Origin: Mycobacterium sp. ELW1
GTDB taxonomy: Bacteria > Actinomycetota > Actinomycetes > Mycobacteriales > Mycobacteriaceae
Assembly (NCBI RefSeq): GCF_008329905.1
Contig: NZ_CP032155.1
Location: 5,394,001 to 5,458,000 of the forward strand
Direction of reading: 5' to 3'
Length of the DNA stretch: 64,000 bases
The stretch's first letter is position 1. Every line of letters begins with the position of its first letter. The position numbers were made by a program, and so were the translations under genes. The notes below the pieces were generated by a model that saw only the letters and a program-made list of their open reading frames with translations, was not told where the DNA came from and searched no databases. This document shows, piece after piece, positions 39,108-52,886 of this stretch.

Positions 39108-39966
39108 CCGCTTCGCACACCTGCTTGATCACCTGTTCGCCTTCGACATCACCGCCGACCTGCTCGGCCGCGGGTTCGTCCAGCAGGCCTTGGTCGCGGC
39201 CGCGCTGCTGGCATTGGTGGCCGGGTTGATCGGGCCGTTCATCGTCATGCGCCAGATGTCGTTCGCCGTGCACGGGTCCAGCGAGCTGTCGCTGACCGGC
39301 GCGGCCTTCGCGTTGCTGGTCGGATTCAACGTCGGGTTGGGGGCCCTGGTGGGCAGCGCGCTGGCCGCGATCCTGTTCGGCATCCTCGGGCAGCGGGCCC
39401 GCGAGCGTGACTCGGCGATCGGTGTGGTGCTGGCCTTCGGGCTGGGCCTTGCTGTGCTGTTCATCCATCTGTACCCGGGCCGGGCCGGCACCAGCTTCGC
39501 GCTGCTGACCGGTCAGATCGTCGGCGTCGGCTACTCGGGTTTGACGCTGCTGATCGCGGTGACCGTACTGGTGGTCGGCGTACTGGCCGTCAGTTACCGG
39601 CCCCTGCTGTTCGCCACCGCCGACCCCGAAGTGGCTGCGGCGCGCGGTGTTCCGGTGCGCATGCTGGGCATCGTGTTCGCCGCCCTGGTCGGTGTGGTGG
39701 CTGCCCAGGGCGTGCAGATCGTCGGAGCGCTGCTGGTGATGTCACTGCTCATCACGCCGGCAGCCGCAGCGGCTCGGGTGTTCAGTTCACCGGCGGCGGT
39801 GATCGCGGCGTCGGTGATCTTCGCCGAACTGTCCGCGGTGGTCGGCATCGTCCTGTCGCTGGCGCCCGGAGTTCCGGTGTCGGTGTTCGTCACGACGATC
39901 TCGTTCGTGATCTATCTGGTGTGTTGGGCCATCAGCCGGCGCCAGGTGGATCCCGCCGCGGCGTGA
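39100..39966 (+). CDS. znuB: Zinc ABC transporter, permease
   Basis: This 288-residue ABC-3 family permease has about eight hydrophobic helices. The segments FIVMRQMSFAVHGSSELSLTGAAFA and VAAQGVQIVGALLVMSLLITPAAAA are hallmark regions of ZnuB/MntB permeases. The start overlaps znuC. It completes a three-gene importer that is probably induced by zinc limitation. Confidence 0.9.
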   Translation: MNDRFAHLLDHLFAFDITADLLGRGFVQQALVAAALLALVAGLIGPFIVMRQMSFAVHGSSELSLTGAAFALLVGFNVGLGALVGSALAAILFGILGQRARERDSAIGVVLAFGLGLAVLFIHLYPGRAGTSFALLTGQIVGVGYSGLTLLIAVTVLVVGVLAVSYRPLLFATADPEVAAARGVPVRMLGIVFAALVGVVAAQGVQIVGALLVMSLLITPAAAAARVFSSPAAVIAASVIFAELSAVVGIVLSLAPGVPVSVFVTTISFVIYLVCWAISRRQVDPAAA

Positions 39967-39995
39967 ACCATCCGCTGGCTGGTTAGTCTGGTCCG

Positions 39996-40754
39996 GTGAC
40001 ATCCGTCGACCTGAACGCCGACCTCGGCGAAGGCTTCGGGGTGTGGGAACTCGGTGACGACGCGGCCATGCTCGACGTCGTCACGAGCGCCAACGTGGCG
40101 TGCGGCTTCCACGCCGGCAACCCGGCCGGGCTGGCGCGCACCAGCCGTGCCGCCGCAGAGCGCGGGGTGCGGATCGGCGCCCAGGTGAGCTACCTCGACC
40201 TGGCCGGGTTCGGCCGCCGCTTCATCGACGTCGAACCCGCCGAGCTCACCGCGGAGGTGATCTACCAGATCGGCGCCTTGCAGGCACTCGCCCGTTCCGC
40301 AGGAACGGATGTCGGCTACGTCAAACCCCATGGCGCGCTGTACAACACGATCGTCACCCATCGAGAGCAGGCACGCGCGGTCGCCGAGGCGGTGCACGCC
40401 GTCGACCCCGGCCTGCCGGTTCTGAGCCTGGCCGGTTCGGTGTTCTTCGAGGAAGCCGAACGACTCGGATTGCGTACCGTCGCCGAGGCGTTCGCCGACC
40501 GCGCCTACCGCCCCGACGGTGCGCTGGTTTCCCGCCGGGAGGACGGCGCGGTGCTGCACGATCCGGAGCAGATCGCCGAGCGGGTGTCGCGGATGGTGCA
40601 CAGCGGCCGAGTATCCGCCGTCGACGGATCGACGATCGACATACGTGTGGAATCCATTTGCGTGCATGGTGATTCGCCGGGGGCGGTGCAGATCGCCACC
40701 GCCGTCCGCGATCGCCTGCTGCGCGACGGAGTCGATGTGGTGGCGTTCATCTGA
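39996..40754 (+). CDS. pxpA: 5-oxoprolinase subunit A, LamB/YcsF family
   Basis: This 252-residue protein has the family signature [18 protein letters not shown] at the N-terminus, followed by [12 protein letters not shown] and VKPHGALYN. PxpA with PxpB and PxpC hydrolyses 5-oxoproline using ATP. The partner genes are not next to it, so subunits B and C must be elsewhere or absent. GTG at 39996 is preceded by TAGTCT six bases upstream (39984-39989) and no Shine-Dalgarno, which suggests a leaderless mRNA. The stop overlaps the next gene by one base. Confidence 0.87.
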   Translation: MTSVDLNADLGEGFGVWELGDDAAMLDVVTSANVACGFHAGNPAGLARTSRAAAERGVRIGAQVSYLDLAGFGRRFIDVEPAELTAEVIYQIGALQALARSAGTDVGYVKPHGALYNTIVTHREQARAVAEAVHAVDPGLPVLSLAGSVFFEEAERLGLRTVAEAFADRAYRPDGALVSRREDGAVLHDPEQIAERVSRMVHSGRVSAVDGSTIDIRVESICVHGDSPGAVQIATAVRDRLLRDGVDVVAFI

Positions 40755-41674
40755 TGCGGCTCAAACTCGGCAGGCCCGATATCGGCCAGTACCGCGACCG
40801 CTTCGACGTCCCCGAAGCCGACCCGGACACCGCGTTGTCGGTCACCTGGCTGGGGGTGTCGACGCTCCTGGTCGACGACGGCACCTCGTCGCTGCTGACC
40901 GACGGCTTCTTCTCCCGCCCGCCGATGCTGGATGTCGGCCTGCGCCGGTTGGCGCCGTCGGCATCGCGGATCGACTACTGCCTGAACCGGGCCAACATCA
41001 ATCGGCTGGCCGCGGTGTTGCCCGTGCACACTCACTACGATCACGCCATGGACTCCGCCGTCGTCGCGGCCCGCACCGGCGCCCGGCTGATCGGAGGTGA
41101 GTCGGCCGCGAATATCGCTCGGGGATACCGTCTTTCGGACGATCAGATCGTCGTCGCGGTGTCCGGGGACGAGCTGACACTCGGCCCGTTCGCCGTGACT
41201 CTCATCGAATCGCACCACTGCCCGCCGGACCGCTTCCCCGGCACGATCACCGCACCCGTCGTGCCGCCGGTGAAGGCCTCGGCGTTCCGCTGCGGCGAGG
41301 CGTGGTCGACCCTGATCCACCACACACCCAGCGATCGACGGCTGCTCATTCAAGGCAGCGCCGGCTTCCTGCCCGGCGCTCTCGACGGCCGTCGCGCCGA
41401 CATCGTCTACCTGGGTGTCGGCCAACTCGGTGTGCAACCCCGGGCCTACATCGAGCAGTACTGGGAGCAGACGGTCCGGGCGGTCGGCGCCCGCCGCGTC
41501 GTGCTGATCCACTGGGACGACTTCTTCCGCCCGCTCACCGCGCCGCTGATCGCGTTGCCGTATGCCGGCGACGACCTGAACGTGACGATGCGGGTGCTGT
41601 CGGGCCTGGCCGAGCGTGACGGCGTCGCTCTGCACCTGCCGACCGTCTGGCAACGCGAAGACCCGTGGGCCTGA
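40754..41674 (+). CDS. Metallo-beta-lactamase-fold hydrolase
   Basis: This 306-residue protein of the MBL superfamily carries the zinc signature HTHYDHAMD at about residues 92-100, with further His ligands in ESHHCPPDRFP and near LIHWDDFF. It corresponds to Rv3577. The ATG overlaps the pxpA stop. The presence of a third late His-Trp-Asp segment suggests a phosphodiesterase or lactonase-like MBL. The substrate is unknown. Confidence 0.84.
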   Translation: MRLKLGRPDIGQYRDRFDVPEADPDTALSVTWLGVSTLLVDDGTSSLLTDGFFSRPPMLDVGLRRLAPSASRIDYCLNRANINRLAAVLPVHTHYDHAMDSAVVAARTGARLIGGESAANIARGYRLSDDQIVVAVSGDELTLGPFAVTLIESHHCPPDRFPGTITAPVVPPVKASAFRCGEAWSTLIHHTPSDRRLLIQGSAGFLPGALDGRRADIVYLGVGQLGVQPRAYIEQYWEQTVRAVGARRVVLIHWDDFFRPLTAPLIALPYAGDDLNVTMRVLSGLAERDGVALHLPTVWQREDPWA

Positions 41675-41681
41675 TCGCGCC

Positions 41682-42920
<1,239 letters not shown>

Positions 42921-42922
42921 CG

Positions 42923-43864
42923 CTACCGGCGACGCTGACGGGCGATCTCGGCCAGCACCACACCGGCAGCCACCGATGCGTTCAACGATTCGGTCGGGCC
43001 GGCCATCGGAATCGACACCACCGCATCGCAATTCTGGCGTACCAGCCGTGACAGCCCCTTGCCCTCCGAGCCGACGACGAGCACCAGCGGGCCAGAGCCG
43101 TCGAGCTCGTCGAGCGTGGTGTCTCCCTCGGCGTCGAGCCCGATCACCTGAACACCGGCGTCGGCCCAATCTTTGAGCGTGCGAGTGAGATTCGTGGCCC
43201 GCGCCACCCGCACGCGGGCGGCCGCTCCGGCGCTCGTGCGCCACGCGACCGCGGTCACCGATGCGGAGCGCCGCTGCGGGATCAGCACACCGTGGCCCGC
43301 GAATGCCGCCACCGATCGCACGATCGCGCCGAGGTTGCGCGGGTCGGAGATGTTGTCCAACGCGACCAGAAGCGCCGGTTCGACATCAGACGTGGCGGCG
43401 GCCAGCAGATCGTCGGGGTGGGCGTAATTGTAGGGCGGCACCTGCAGGGCGATGCCCTGGTGCAATCCGTTGGAGCTCATCCGGTCCAGATCGTGGCGCG
43501 GCACTTCGAGAATCGCGATACCGCGGTCCGCGGCCAGCGTGACCGACTCCGTCAGCCGCTCGTCGGCTTCGGCACCCAGCGCCACATACAGAGCTGTCGC
43601 CGGCGCGTGCGCACGCAGACACTCCAGCACCGGGTTGCGACCCAGCACCATCTCGGTCTCGTCGGTGGGTTTCGAATACTGGCGCGCCCGCTTGTCGGCG
43701 GTGGCGGCGCGTCGGGCCGCCGGATGCCCGGTCCGAGCACTCGCCGGCGGAGTCGCACCGCGCCCTTCCAGGCCACGGCGGCGCTGACCGCCGGAACCCA
43801 CGGTCGGACCCTTCTTGGTGCCTTCCTTGCGAATCGCACCGCGCCGCTTGGAGTTTCCCGCCAT
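42923..43864 (-). CDS. rlmB: 23S rRNA 2'-O-methyltransferase, RlmB family
   Basis: This 313-residue SPOUT methyltransferase has an N-terminal basic extension (residues about 1-70, rich in Arg/Gly), a substrate-binding domain from [16 protein letters not shown], and the knotted catalytic domain with [33 protein letters not shown] and [18 protein letters not shown]. RlmB methylates G2251 in the ribosomal P loop in E. coli. It starts directly after the cysS stop. Confidence 0.92.
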   Translation of the reverse strand: MAGNSKRRGAIRKEGTKKGPTVGSGGQRRRGLEGRGATPPASARTGHPAARRAATADKRARQYSKPTDETEMVLGRNPVLECLRAHAPATALYVALGAEADERLTESVTLAADRGIAILEVPRHDLDRMSSNGLHQGIALQVPPYNYAHPDDLLAAATSDVEPALLVALDNISDPRNLGAIVRSVAAFAGHGVLIPQRRSASVTAVAWRTSAGAAARVRVARATNLTRTLKDWADAGVQVIGLDAEGDTTLDELDGSGPLVLVVGSEGKGLSRLVRQNCDAVVSIPMAGPTESLNASVAAGVVLAEIARQRRR

Positions 43865-45268
<1,404 letters not shown>

Positions 45269-45296
45269 GACGCGCCAGCTTACCGGCCTGAACGGC

Positions 45297-45788
45297 TCAG
45301 TCAGGCATCGAGGCAGACCCGGCCACCACCAAAGCGGTGGCGATGGCCGCCATACCCTCCCCGCGGCCGGTCAGCCCGAGTCCGTCGGTAGTGGTGGCCG
45401 AGACCGACACCGGGGCGCCCAGCAGGCCGCTCAGCAGGCGTTGAGCTTCCTCTCGGCGCGGGCCGATCTTGGGGCGGTTGGCGATCACCTGGACGACGGC
45501 GTTGCCGACAGTGAACCCCGCAGCGGTGAGCATCTCGCGGACGTGTTCGAGCATGCGAGCACCGGTGACACCGCGCCACTGCGGCTGGTCCACGCCGAAC
45601 ACCGACCCGAGATCGCCGAGGCCCGCCGCCGAGAGCAGAGCATCGCAGAGCGCGTGGACGGCGACGTCTCCATCGGAGTGTCCGGAGCAGCCGTCGGCAT
45701 CGTCGAACAACAGGCCCAGCAGCCAGCAGGGCCGGCCGGTCTCGATCGGATGGACGTCGCTACCCAGCCCGACGCGGGGAATCGTCAT
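45297..45788 (-). CDS. ispF: 2-C-methyl-D-erythritol 2,4-cyclodiphosphate synthase
   Basis: This 163-residue IspF starts with [12 protein letters not shown], whose Asp and His bind the active-site metal. It has [16 protein letters not shown] and [23 protein letters not shown]. It performs the MEP-pathway step after IspE. The ATG overlaps the ispD stop (ATGA), so IspD and IspF are made together. Confidence 0.95.
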   Translation of the reverse strand: MTIPRVGLGSDVHPIETGRPCWLLGLLFDDADGCSGHSDGDVAVHALCDALLSAAGLGDLGSVFGVDQPQWRGVTGARMLEHVREMLTAAGFTVGNAVVQVIANRPKIGPRREEAQRLLSGLLGAPVSVSATTTDGLGLTGRGEGMAAIATALVVAGSASMPD

Positions 45789-46447
45789 GCGGCCAGCAGG
45801 GCTCGGGCCAGCTGGAGATCCAGCGGCGTGGTGACCTTGAACGCCAGTGGGTCGCCGGCGACGGTGTGCACCGGGGTGCCCAGGTATTCGACAAGCGAGG
45901 CGTCGTCGGTGACGGAGGCGCCGCCGGCCCGCTCGTAGGCGCGGCGCAGCAGCGCGGTCTCGAAGCCCTGGGGAGTCTGCACGGCCCTCAGTCCGGACCG
46001 TTCAGGAGTACCGAGAACGACGCCATTGGCGTCGACGGCTTTGATGGTGTCGGTGACCGGCAACACCGGGATGACCGCACGCAGGCCGTCCCGCAGGGCG
46101 GAGACGACCCGCTGTATCTGCTCGGCCGGCGTCAGCGGCCGAGCGGCGTCGTGTACGAGAACGAACTCGGGTTCGCCGACGGAGGCCAGCGCTCGTCGCA
46201 CGGTTTCGGGACGCTCCGGACCCCCGGCGACGACCGTGGCACGTCCGTCGAGCAGCAGCTTTGTTTCGTCGACCCGCGCGGCAGGTGCGGCAACGACGAC
46301 CCGGTCGATCACCCCAGAAGCCAACAGACCGTCCACGGCGCGTTCGAGCATGGTTCGGCCACCGAGATCCACGAAAGCCTTCGGGATACCCGCACCCAGC
46401 CGTTCACCGGAACCGGCGGCCGTGACGACCGCGACCGTCTCCGACAC
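45785..46447 (-). CDS. ispD: 2-C-methyl-D-erythritol 4-phosphate cytidylyltransferase
   Basis: This 220-residue IspD starts at GTG 46447. The nucleotide-binding motif [17 protein letters not shown] is at residues 8-24, with VHDAARPL and the later [11 protein letters not shown]. It forms CDP-methylerythritol in isoprenoid synthesis. The longer ORF upstream would overlap carD and has no family match, so the GTG 17 bases after the carD stop is used. Confidence 0.94.
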   Translation of the reverse strand: MSETVAVVTAAGSGERLGAGIPKAFVDLGGRTMLERAVDGLLASGVIDRVVVAAPAARVDETKLLLDGRATVVAGGPERPETVRRALASVGEPEFVLVHDAARPLTPAEQIQRVVSALRDGLRAVIPVLPVTDTIKAVDANGVVLGTPERSGLRAVQTPQGFETALLRRAYERAGGASVTDDASLVEYLGTPVHTVAGDPLAFKVTTPLDLQLARALLAA

Positions 46448-46464
46448 CAAACCCCTCAGGGCAG

Positions 46465-47248
<784 letters not shown>

Positions 47249-47797
47249 GTGAACCGCTTGACGAATCGCCTCGTCGCCGCATCCGCTGGCCTGGCGGCCA
47301 GCGCTCTGATCCTGACGGGGTGCGGCACCGGCCAGATCTCGCAGACCGCCGACCAGCAGTCGGCTGTCAACGGCGCCACTGCGAATGTCGCCAACATCGC
47401 TCTGCGCAACGTGCACATCCAGGCAGTGCAGTCCGGCGACGCCCTGAAGCCGGGCCGCACCGTCGAGCTCATCTTCGCCGCGGCAAACATCTCCCCGGAC
47501 ACCAACGACAAGCTGGTCAGCGTGAGCTCCGACGTGGGCTCGGTCGAGCTCACCGGGAACACCTCGATTCCGGCCGGATCCTCCTTGATCGTCGGCAGTG
47601 CCGACGGCCAGTCCGAAGCGGCGCCGATGGGCAGTGCCCAGCCGGCCAAGGCGGAGGTCACTCTCAGCCAGCCGATCTCCAACGGGCTGACCTACGGCTT
47701 CACCTTCACCTTCGAGAAGGCCGGCCAGGCAGAGGTCCAGGTGCCCATCTCGGCGGGCGGCGCAGAGCGGCAAGGGGCACCCGCAGGCCAGGAGTGA
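47249..47797 (+). CDS. lpqE: Lipoprotein LpqE
   Basis: This 182-residue secreted lipoprotein has an N-terminal signal (NRLTNRLVAASAGLAASALIL) ending in the lipobox LTGC, followed by a compact beta-rich domain of the CAP/PCuAC-like type (AALANISPDTND-type loop, then VSSDVGSVEL). GTG at 47249 follows CAGGAGG by five bases and gives the M. tuberculosis length. PCuAC relatives handle copper, but the Met/His ligands are not obvious here. The function is unknown. Confidence 0.86.
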   Translation: MNRLTNRLVAASAGLAASALILTGCGTGQISQTADQQSAVNGATANVANIALRNVHIQAVQSGDALKPGRTVELIFAAANISPDTNDKLVSVSSDVGSVELTGNTSIPAGSSLIVGSADGQSEAAPMGSAQPAKAEVTLSQPISNGLTYGFTFTFEKAGQAEVQVPISAGGAERQGAPAGQE

Positions 47798-47854
47798 GCT
47801 GACACGGACCGCTAATCCGCGGTTCTGTCGGACCCACCCGATAGCGTCACGGCC

Positions 47855-49303
47855 GTGGCCAAGGCGCGTTCGCAATATCGCTGTTCGGAATGCCGCCATG
47901 TGATGGCCAAGTGGGTCGGCCGGTGCCCGGAGTGCGGAACCTGGGGCACGGTCGACGAGGTGGCCGGGGCGAGCGCAGCCGGCACCACTGCACAGCGCGC
48001 GGTCGTGCCGTCCACCCCTGCGGTGCCCATCAGCTCCATCAACCCGGACCGCACCCGCCACTTCCCCACCGGCGTCGACGAACTCGACCGGGTGCTCGGC
48101 GGCGGTGTGGTGCCCGGCTCGGTCAGCCTGCTGGCCGGTGATCCCGGGGTCGGCAAGTCCACGCTGCTGCTCGACGTGGTGCACCGGTGGGCGAGTTCGG
48201 GCCGGCGCGCTCTCTATGTGTCCGGCGAAGAGTCGGCGGGCCAGATCCGCATGCGCGGGGAGCGGACCGGCTGCACACACGACGAGGTGTTCCTGGCCGC
48301 GGAAACCGATATCAACACCGTGCTCGGCCATATCGAGGCGGTGCAGCCGAGTCTGGTGGTGGTCGACTCGGTGCAGACGATGACGGCGGGTGACACCGAC
48401 GGTGTGGTCGGCGGGGTGACCCAGGTACGTGCGGTGACGACTGCGCTGACCGCGGCGGCCAAGTCGAGCGGCATAGCCCTGGTGCTGGTCGGCCACGTCA
48501 CCAAGGACGGCGCCATCGCGGGACCACGCTCGCTGGAGCATCTGGTGGATGTGGTCCTGCACTTCGAGGGTGACCGCAACTCCACCCTCCGGATGGTCCG
48601 CGGAGTGAAGAACCGCTTCGGCGCCTCCGATGAGGTTGGCTGTTTCGTGTTGCAGGACAACGGCATTCAGGGGATTTCCGATCCGTCCGGATTGTTTCTC
48701 GACAACCGGCCCAATCCGGTACCCGGCACCGCGGTCACCGTGACGCTCGACGGTAAACGCCCGCTGATCGGCGAGGTCCAAGCGCTGCTGGCCTACCGGC
48801 CCGAGAACGCGCCGCAACGCCGCGCGGTCAGCGGGGTGGACAGTTCGCGGGCGGCGATGATCGCCGCGGTGCTCGAGCGGCGGGCCGGCCTCAAGGTCAG
48901 CGCCACCGACATCTATCTGTCCACCGTCGGCGGGATGCGGCTAGTGGATCCCTCGTCGGACCTGGCCGTCGCGATGGCGATGGCATCGGCCTACGCGGAC
49001 CTGCCGCTGCCCAGCACGACCGTGGTGATCGGCGAAGTGGGCCTGGCCGGCGATCTGCGCCGCGTCACCGGGATGGACCGCAGACTGGCCGAAGCGGCTC
49101 GGCTGGGCTTCACCGAGGCGCTCGTCCCGGTGGGGTGCGGCACCGTCCCCAAGGGCTTCAAAGCCATCGAATCGGCCACCATCGGCGACGCCTTGCGCTC
49201 GATGCTGGCGATCGCGAAACGGCCCTACGACAAGGTCGTTACGCAGCTTCGGCGGGAGGGGTCGAGTAACGACCTCGACGCAGTGGACAATAAGTGGCTG
49301 TGA
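47855..49303 (+). CDS. radA: DNA repair protein RadA (Sms)
   Basis: This 482-residue RadA has an N-terminal zinc finger ([18 protein letters not shown]), a RecA-like domain with Walker [10 protein letters not shown], the RadA motif KNRFGASDE, and a C-terminal Lon-protease-like domain (from [14 protein letters not shown]). It processes branched DNA in recombination. GTG at 47855 is preceded by TAGCGT seven bases upstream without a Shine-Dalgarno. The stop overlaps disA. Confidence 0.95.
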   Translation: MAKARSQYRCSECRHVMAKWVGRCPECGTWGTVDEVAGASAAGTTAQRAVVPSTPAVPISSINPDRTRHFPTGVDELDRVLGGGVVPGSVSLLAGDPGVGKSTLLLDVVHRWASSGRRALYVSGEESAGQIRMRGERTGCTHDEVFLAAETDINTVLGHIEAVQPSLVVVDSVQTMTAGDTDGVVGGVTQVRAVTTALTAAAKSSGIALVLVGHVTKDGAIAGPRSLEHLVDVVLHFEGDRNSTLRMVRGVKNRFGASDEVGCFVLQDNGIQGISDPSGLFLDNRPNPVPGTAVTVTLDGKRPLIGEVQALLAYRPENAPQRRAVSGVDSSRAAMIAAVLERRAGLKVSATDIYLSTVGGMRLVDPSSDLAVAMAMASAYADLPLPSTTVVIGEVGLAGDLRRVTGMDRRLAEAARLGFTEALVPVGCGTVPKGFKAIESATIGDALRSMLAIAKRPYDKVVTQLRREGSSNDLDAVDNKWL

Positions 49304-50409
49304 GCACCGTCAACGGAGCCAGCGGCTCCGCCCAGCCATCGGCGGTCACGCTGCGCGAGACCATCGGGCGACTGGCGCCCGGCACTGCCCTTCGCGACGG
49401 ACTGGAGCGCATTCTGCGTGGTCGCACGGGTGCGCTGATCGTGCTGGGCTACGACGAGCGGGTCGAGACGATCTGCGACGGCGGCTTCTCGCTGGATGTG
49501 CGGTTCGCCCCCACCCGGCTGCGCGAGCTCTCGAAGATGGACGGTGCCGTCGTGCTGTCCACCGACGGCAACCGGATCGTGCGGGCCAATGTCCAACTGG
49601 TGCCGGATCCGACGATCCCCACCGACGAGTCCGGAACCCGGCACCGTTCTGCCGAGCGCACCGCGATCCAGACCGGCTATCCGGTCGTCTCGGTGAGCCA
49701 TTCGATGAACATCGTCACGGTGTACGTGTCCGGGGAACGCCACGTGGTGGCCGACTCGGCCACCATCTTGTCGCGGGCCAACCAGGCGATCGCGACCCTG
49801 GAACGCTACAAGGCTCGCCTCGACGAGGTGTCCCGACAGCTGTCCACCGCCGAGATCGAAGACTTCGTCACCCTGCGCGACGTCATGACGGTGGTGCAGC
49901 GGCTCGAGATGGTTCGCCGCATCGGGCTCGAAATCGATTATGACGCAGTGGAACTGGGCACGGACGGCCGGCAGCTGCGGCTTCAGCTCGAGGAACTGCT
50001 GGGCGGCAACGACACCGCACGCGAGCTGATCATGCGTGACTATCACGCCAACCCCGACCCGCCGTCGAAGGCTCAGGTCGCCTCGACGCTGGCCGAACTG
50101 GACTCGCTGTCGGACACCGAACTGCTGGACTTCACCGCGCTGTCGCGCGTGTTCGGATACCCCTCGACGGCCGAGGCGCAGGATTCAGCGCTCAGTGCCC
50201 GTGGCTATCGGGCGATGGCCGGTATCCCCCGCCTGCAGTTCGCTCACGTCGACCTCCTGGTACGCCGCTTCGGTTCCCTGCAGGGACTGCTGGCAGCCAG
50301 TGCCACCGACCTGCAGTCCGTCGAAGGCATCGGCGCGATGTGGGCCCGGCACGTTCGCGAGGGTTTGTCGCAGCTGGCCGAGTCGACCATCGCCGACCGG
50401 CTGGTCTAG
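49300..50409 (+). CDS. disA: Diadenylate cyclase DisA
   Basis: This 369-residue DNA-integrity scanning c-di-AMP synthase has the catalytic DGA (KMDGAVVLS) and RHR (SGTRHRSAE) motifs in the N-terminal DAC domain, a helical linker and a C-terminal helix-hairpin-helix ([19 protein letters not shown]). GTG at 49300 overlaps the radA stop (GTGA); GTG at 49294 is also possible. DisA and RadA act together, and in M. smegmatis RadA inhibits DisA. The transcript ends at the perfect hairpin at 50417. Confidence 0.95.
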   Translation: MSTVNGASGSAQPSAVTLRETIGRLAPGTALRDGLERILRGRTGALIVLGYDERVETICDGGFSLDVRFAPTRLRELSKMDGAVVLSTDGNRIVRANVQLVPDPTIPTDESGTRHRSAERTAIQTGYPVVSVSHSMNIVTVYVSGERHVVADSATILSRANQAIATLERYKARLDEVSRQLSTAEIEDFVTLRDVMTVVQRLEMVRRIGLEIDYDAVELGTDGRQLRLQLEELLGGNDTARELIMRDYHANPDPPSKAQVASTLAELDSLSDTELLDFTALSRVFGYPSTAEAQDSALSARGYRAMAGIPRLQFAHVDLLVRRFGSLQGLLAASATDLQSVEGIGAMWARHVREGLSQLAESTIADRLV

Positions 50410-50416
50410 CGCGTCG

Positions 50417-50468
50417 AGATAGCACTGAGGGCGAAGAATCGGTCGATTCTTCGCCCTCAGTGCTATCT
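50417..50468. terminator. Perfect 25-base inverted repeat after disA
   Basis: Arms at 50417-50441 and 50444-50468 are exact reverse complements with only two bases between them. It stands between the convergent disA and Rv3587c-like genes and can form the same hairpin on either strand, which makes it a strong bidirectional terminator candidate. No T-tract follows. Confidence 0.72.
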
Positions 50469-50474
50469 GAATGC

Positions 50475-51275
50475 CTACCCCGCGGGGGCGGGCGCCGGCG
50501 GCGGAGCCTCACCCGGGGCACCGGCGGGCAGCTGCTGCCCGGCGGCGGGCGCGGCGCCCGGCGGCGGAGCGTCGGCCAGGATGAACGGCACCGTCGCCGA
50601 ACGCAGGTTGCCCAGCTGAACGACCAGGTTGTAGGTGCCGGGTCCGATCGGCTGGCGCGGCAGCGGGCACTGCGGTGCTGAGCCCATGCCGGTCCAGGTC
50701 ACCTCGGTGGTGACCTGCTCACCCGGATTGAACGTCTTGACCAGCGTCTCGTTCGACGGCGCGCAGTCCAGGTTCGACCACAGCCGCTTGCCATCCATCG
50801 AGTACACGTAGGCGGCGAGCACGGCAGCGCCGACGTCACGCTTGCACGCCACCAGGCCGATGTTGGTGACGACCATGGTGAACTTGGGCTGATCACCGAT
50901 CGCGTACTGCGGCTGGTTGGTGATGCCCTTGACCGCCAGGTTGGAATCCGGGCAGTCGTCGCCCTCTTTGAGCACCGGCGGCGGCATGACGGCCTCGGTG
51001 GGCGTTGGTGCGACCGCGACGGGTCCCGCGGGGGTCTCCGCCGGTGGTGGCGGCGCGACGACGGGAGTCTTGTTGTCCGGCTGGGGGTTCTGCGGTTGAG
51101 CCGCGGGCGTGGTCTTCACGGCGCTCTTCGAATCCGAGCCACCGCTGAACACGATGAAGGCCACCCCGACGACGATTGCGGTAACCACCGCGACGATGCC
51201 GATTGCCAGAGCACGGCGTCGCCAATAAATTTGCGAGGGTAGGGGTCCACGCGGTTCCAGATCCAGATCCAGCAC
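50475..51275 (-). CDS. Membrane-anchored protein, Rv3587c type
   Basis: This 266-residue protein has a short cytoplasmic end, one transmembrane segment (ALAIGIVAVVTAIVVGVAFIVF, residues about 23-44), a Pro/Ala-rich linker (to about residue 100), an extracytoplasmic globular domain with paired cysteines (GDDCPDS, VACKRD, LDCAPS, PQCPLP), and a Pro/Ala/Gly tail. GTG at 51275 is chosen because LDLDLEPRGPLPSQIYWRRR aligns with the M. tuberculosis start; ATG 51299 would add eight residues. The function is unknown. Confidence 0.85.
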   Translation of the reverse strand: MLDLDLEPRGPLPSQIYWRRRALAIGIVAVVTAIVVGVAFIVFSGGSDSKSAVKTTPAAQPQNPQPDNKTPVVAPPPPAETPAGPVAVAPTPTEAVMPPPVLKEGDDCPDSNLAVKGITNQPQYAIGDQPKFTMVVTNIGLVACKRDVGAAVLAAYVYSMDGKRLWSNLDCAPSNETLVKTFNPGEQVTTEVTWTGMGSAPQCPLPRQPIGPGTYNLVVQLGNLRSATVPFILADAPPPGAAPAAGQQLPAGAPGEAPPPAPAPAG

Positions 51276-51355
51276 GTTTCCACGGTAAGGCCAGGTCACT
51301 GCGAGTTGTCCGACCCCGCTCGGCGTGTCGCCTTGTTAGCTAGCTGGAAAAGTGG

Positions 51356-51973
51356 TTATTCGCCGATATCGCCGAGGTGTTCGCGCAGCACAACTTTGCC
51401 GTCGGCGAGTTGATAAGTCAGTCCCACGATGGCCAGCGCGCCTGCGGCGACCCGCTCGGCGATGAGGGCGGACCGGGCCAGCAGCTGCGTACCGGTCTCG
51501 ATGACATGGCGGGCCTCGAACTCGTCGACGCGGGTCAAGCCCTCGCGGCGACCCACCAGGATCGACGGGGTCACCCGTTCGACGAGATCGCGGATGTATC
51601 CGCCCGGTACCGCACCGTCGTCGAGCGCGGACAGCGTGGCCTTGACCGCGCCGCAGCTGTCGTGCCCGAGAACGGTGATCAGCGGCACGTTGAGCACGCC
51701 GACCGCGTACTCGATGGAGCCCAGCACCGCAGAGTCGATGACGTGTCCCGCGGTGCGCACCACGAACATGTCGCCGAGACCCTGGTCGAAGATGATCTCG
51801 GCGGCGACCCGGCTGTCAGCGCAGCCGAAGATGACTGCGGTCGGGGTTTGTCCCCCGGCCAACCGCGCGCGATCCTCGATGCTCTGGCTGGGATGCTGTG
51901 GCTGGCCGGCAACGAATCGCTCGTTACCCTCTTTGAGTGCCTTCCAAGCGGTTATCGGGCTGGTGTTCGGCAT
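51356..51973 (-). CDS. canB: Beta-carbonic anhydrase CanB
   Basis: This 205-residue beta-class carbonic anhydrase has zinc ligands in GCADSR and GHDSCGA (Cys, Asp, His, Cys). It interconverts CO2 and bicarbonate. ATG at 51973 gives the usual length; another ATG lies nine bases upstream. It diverges from mutY across about 37 bases. Confidence 0.94.
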   Translation of the reverse strand: MPNTSPITAWKALKEGNERFVAGQPQHPSQSIEDRARLAGGQTPTAVIFGCADSRVAAEIIFDQGLGDMFVVRTAGHVIDSAVLGSIEYAVGVLNVPLITVLGHDSCGAVKATLSALDDGAVPGGYIRDLVERVTPSILVGRREGLTRVDEFEARHVIETGTQLLARSALIAERVAAGALAIVGLTYQLADGKVVLREHLGDIGE

Positions 51974-52010
51974 GGCGACCATTCTGCCTTGTCTCTCACC
52001 TCGAAACGAT

Positions 52011-52886
52011 ATGAGTTCCATTTGTGACGAGCTCGTCGTCTGGTACGGGCACGCCCGGCGCGATCTGCCGTGGCGCAATCCCGATGTGACGGCATGGCAA
52101 ATCCTGGTCAGCGAATTCATGCTGCAGCAGACTCCGGTCGCGCGGGTGGCACCGATCTGGCTCGACTGGGTGGCGCGCTGGCCGACCCCCTCGGCGACGG
52201 CGGCAGCCAGCGCCGCGGACGTGCTTCGCGCCTGGGGCAAGCTCGGATATCCGCGGCGAGCCAAGCGCCTGCACGAATGCGCGACCGTGATCGCCACCGA
52301 ACACGATGACCGGGTGCCCGACGACGTCGAGGTGTTGTTGACCCTGCCCGGTGTCGGCTCATACACCGCCCGCGCGGTGGCCTGTTTCGCCTACCAACAG
52401 AGCGTGCCGGTGGTGGACACCAACGTGCGACGGGTCGTAGCGCGAGCGATCCACGGTCTTGCCGATGCCGGAAACCCCTCCACCACAAGAGATATGGGCG
52501 ACGTCCTGGCGCTGATGCCCGATGACGAGACGGCTCCGGTGTTCTCGGCGGCGCTGATGGAACTCGGTGCGACGGTGTGCACGGCGCGCTCGCCCAAATG
52601 CGGGGTGTGTCCGCTGAGCGTGTGCGCCTGGCGGGCCGCCGGGCACCCGCCGGCAGCCACCGCACCACGGCCTGCCCAGCGGTTTGCCGGGACCGACCGG
52701 CAGGTGCGCGGCAAGTTGCTGGATGTGTTGCGCGCCAGCACTTCTCCGGTATCGCGCGATCAGCTTGACGTGGTGTGGCTGACCGATACCGCACAGCGCG
52801 ACCGCGCACTGGACTCGCTTCTGGTGGACGGCCTGGTGGAGCAGACCGCCGACGGCCGCTTCGCGTTGTGCGGCGAGGCGGACTAG
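52011..52886 (+). CDS. mutY: Adenine DNA glycosylase MutY
   Basis: This 291-residue MutY has the catalytic Glu in SEFMLQQTPV, the helix-hairpin-helix LPGVGSYTARAVACFAY followed by the catalytic Asp in VVDTNVRR, and the 4Fe-4S ligands C-x6-C-x2-C-x5-C (CTARSPKCGVCPLSVC). It removes A opposite 8-oxoG. The C-terminal region ends with a winged-helix-like domain instead of the full NUDT1-like domain of E. coli MutY, as in other mycobacteria. The stop overlaps that of the converging GlxA-type gene (CTAG). Confidence 0.93.
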   Translation: MSSICDELVVWYGHARRDLPWRNPDVTAWQILVSEFMLQQTPVARVAPIWLDWVARWPTPSATAAASAADVLRAWGKLGYPRRAKRLHECATVIATEHDDRVPDDVEVLLTLPGVGSYTARAVACFAYQQSVPVVDTNVRRVVARAIHGLADAGNPSTTRDMGDVLALMPDDETAPVFSAALMELGATVCTARSPKCGVCPLSVCAWRAAGHPPAATAPRPAQRFAGTDRQVRGKLLDVLRASTSPVSRDQLDVVWLTDTAQRDRALDSLLVDGLVEQTADGRFALCGEAD

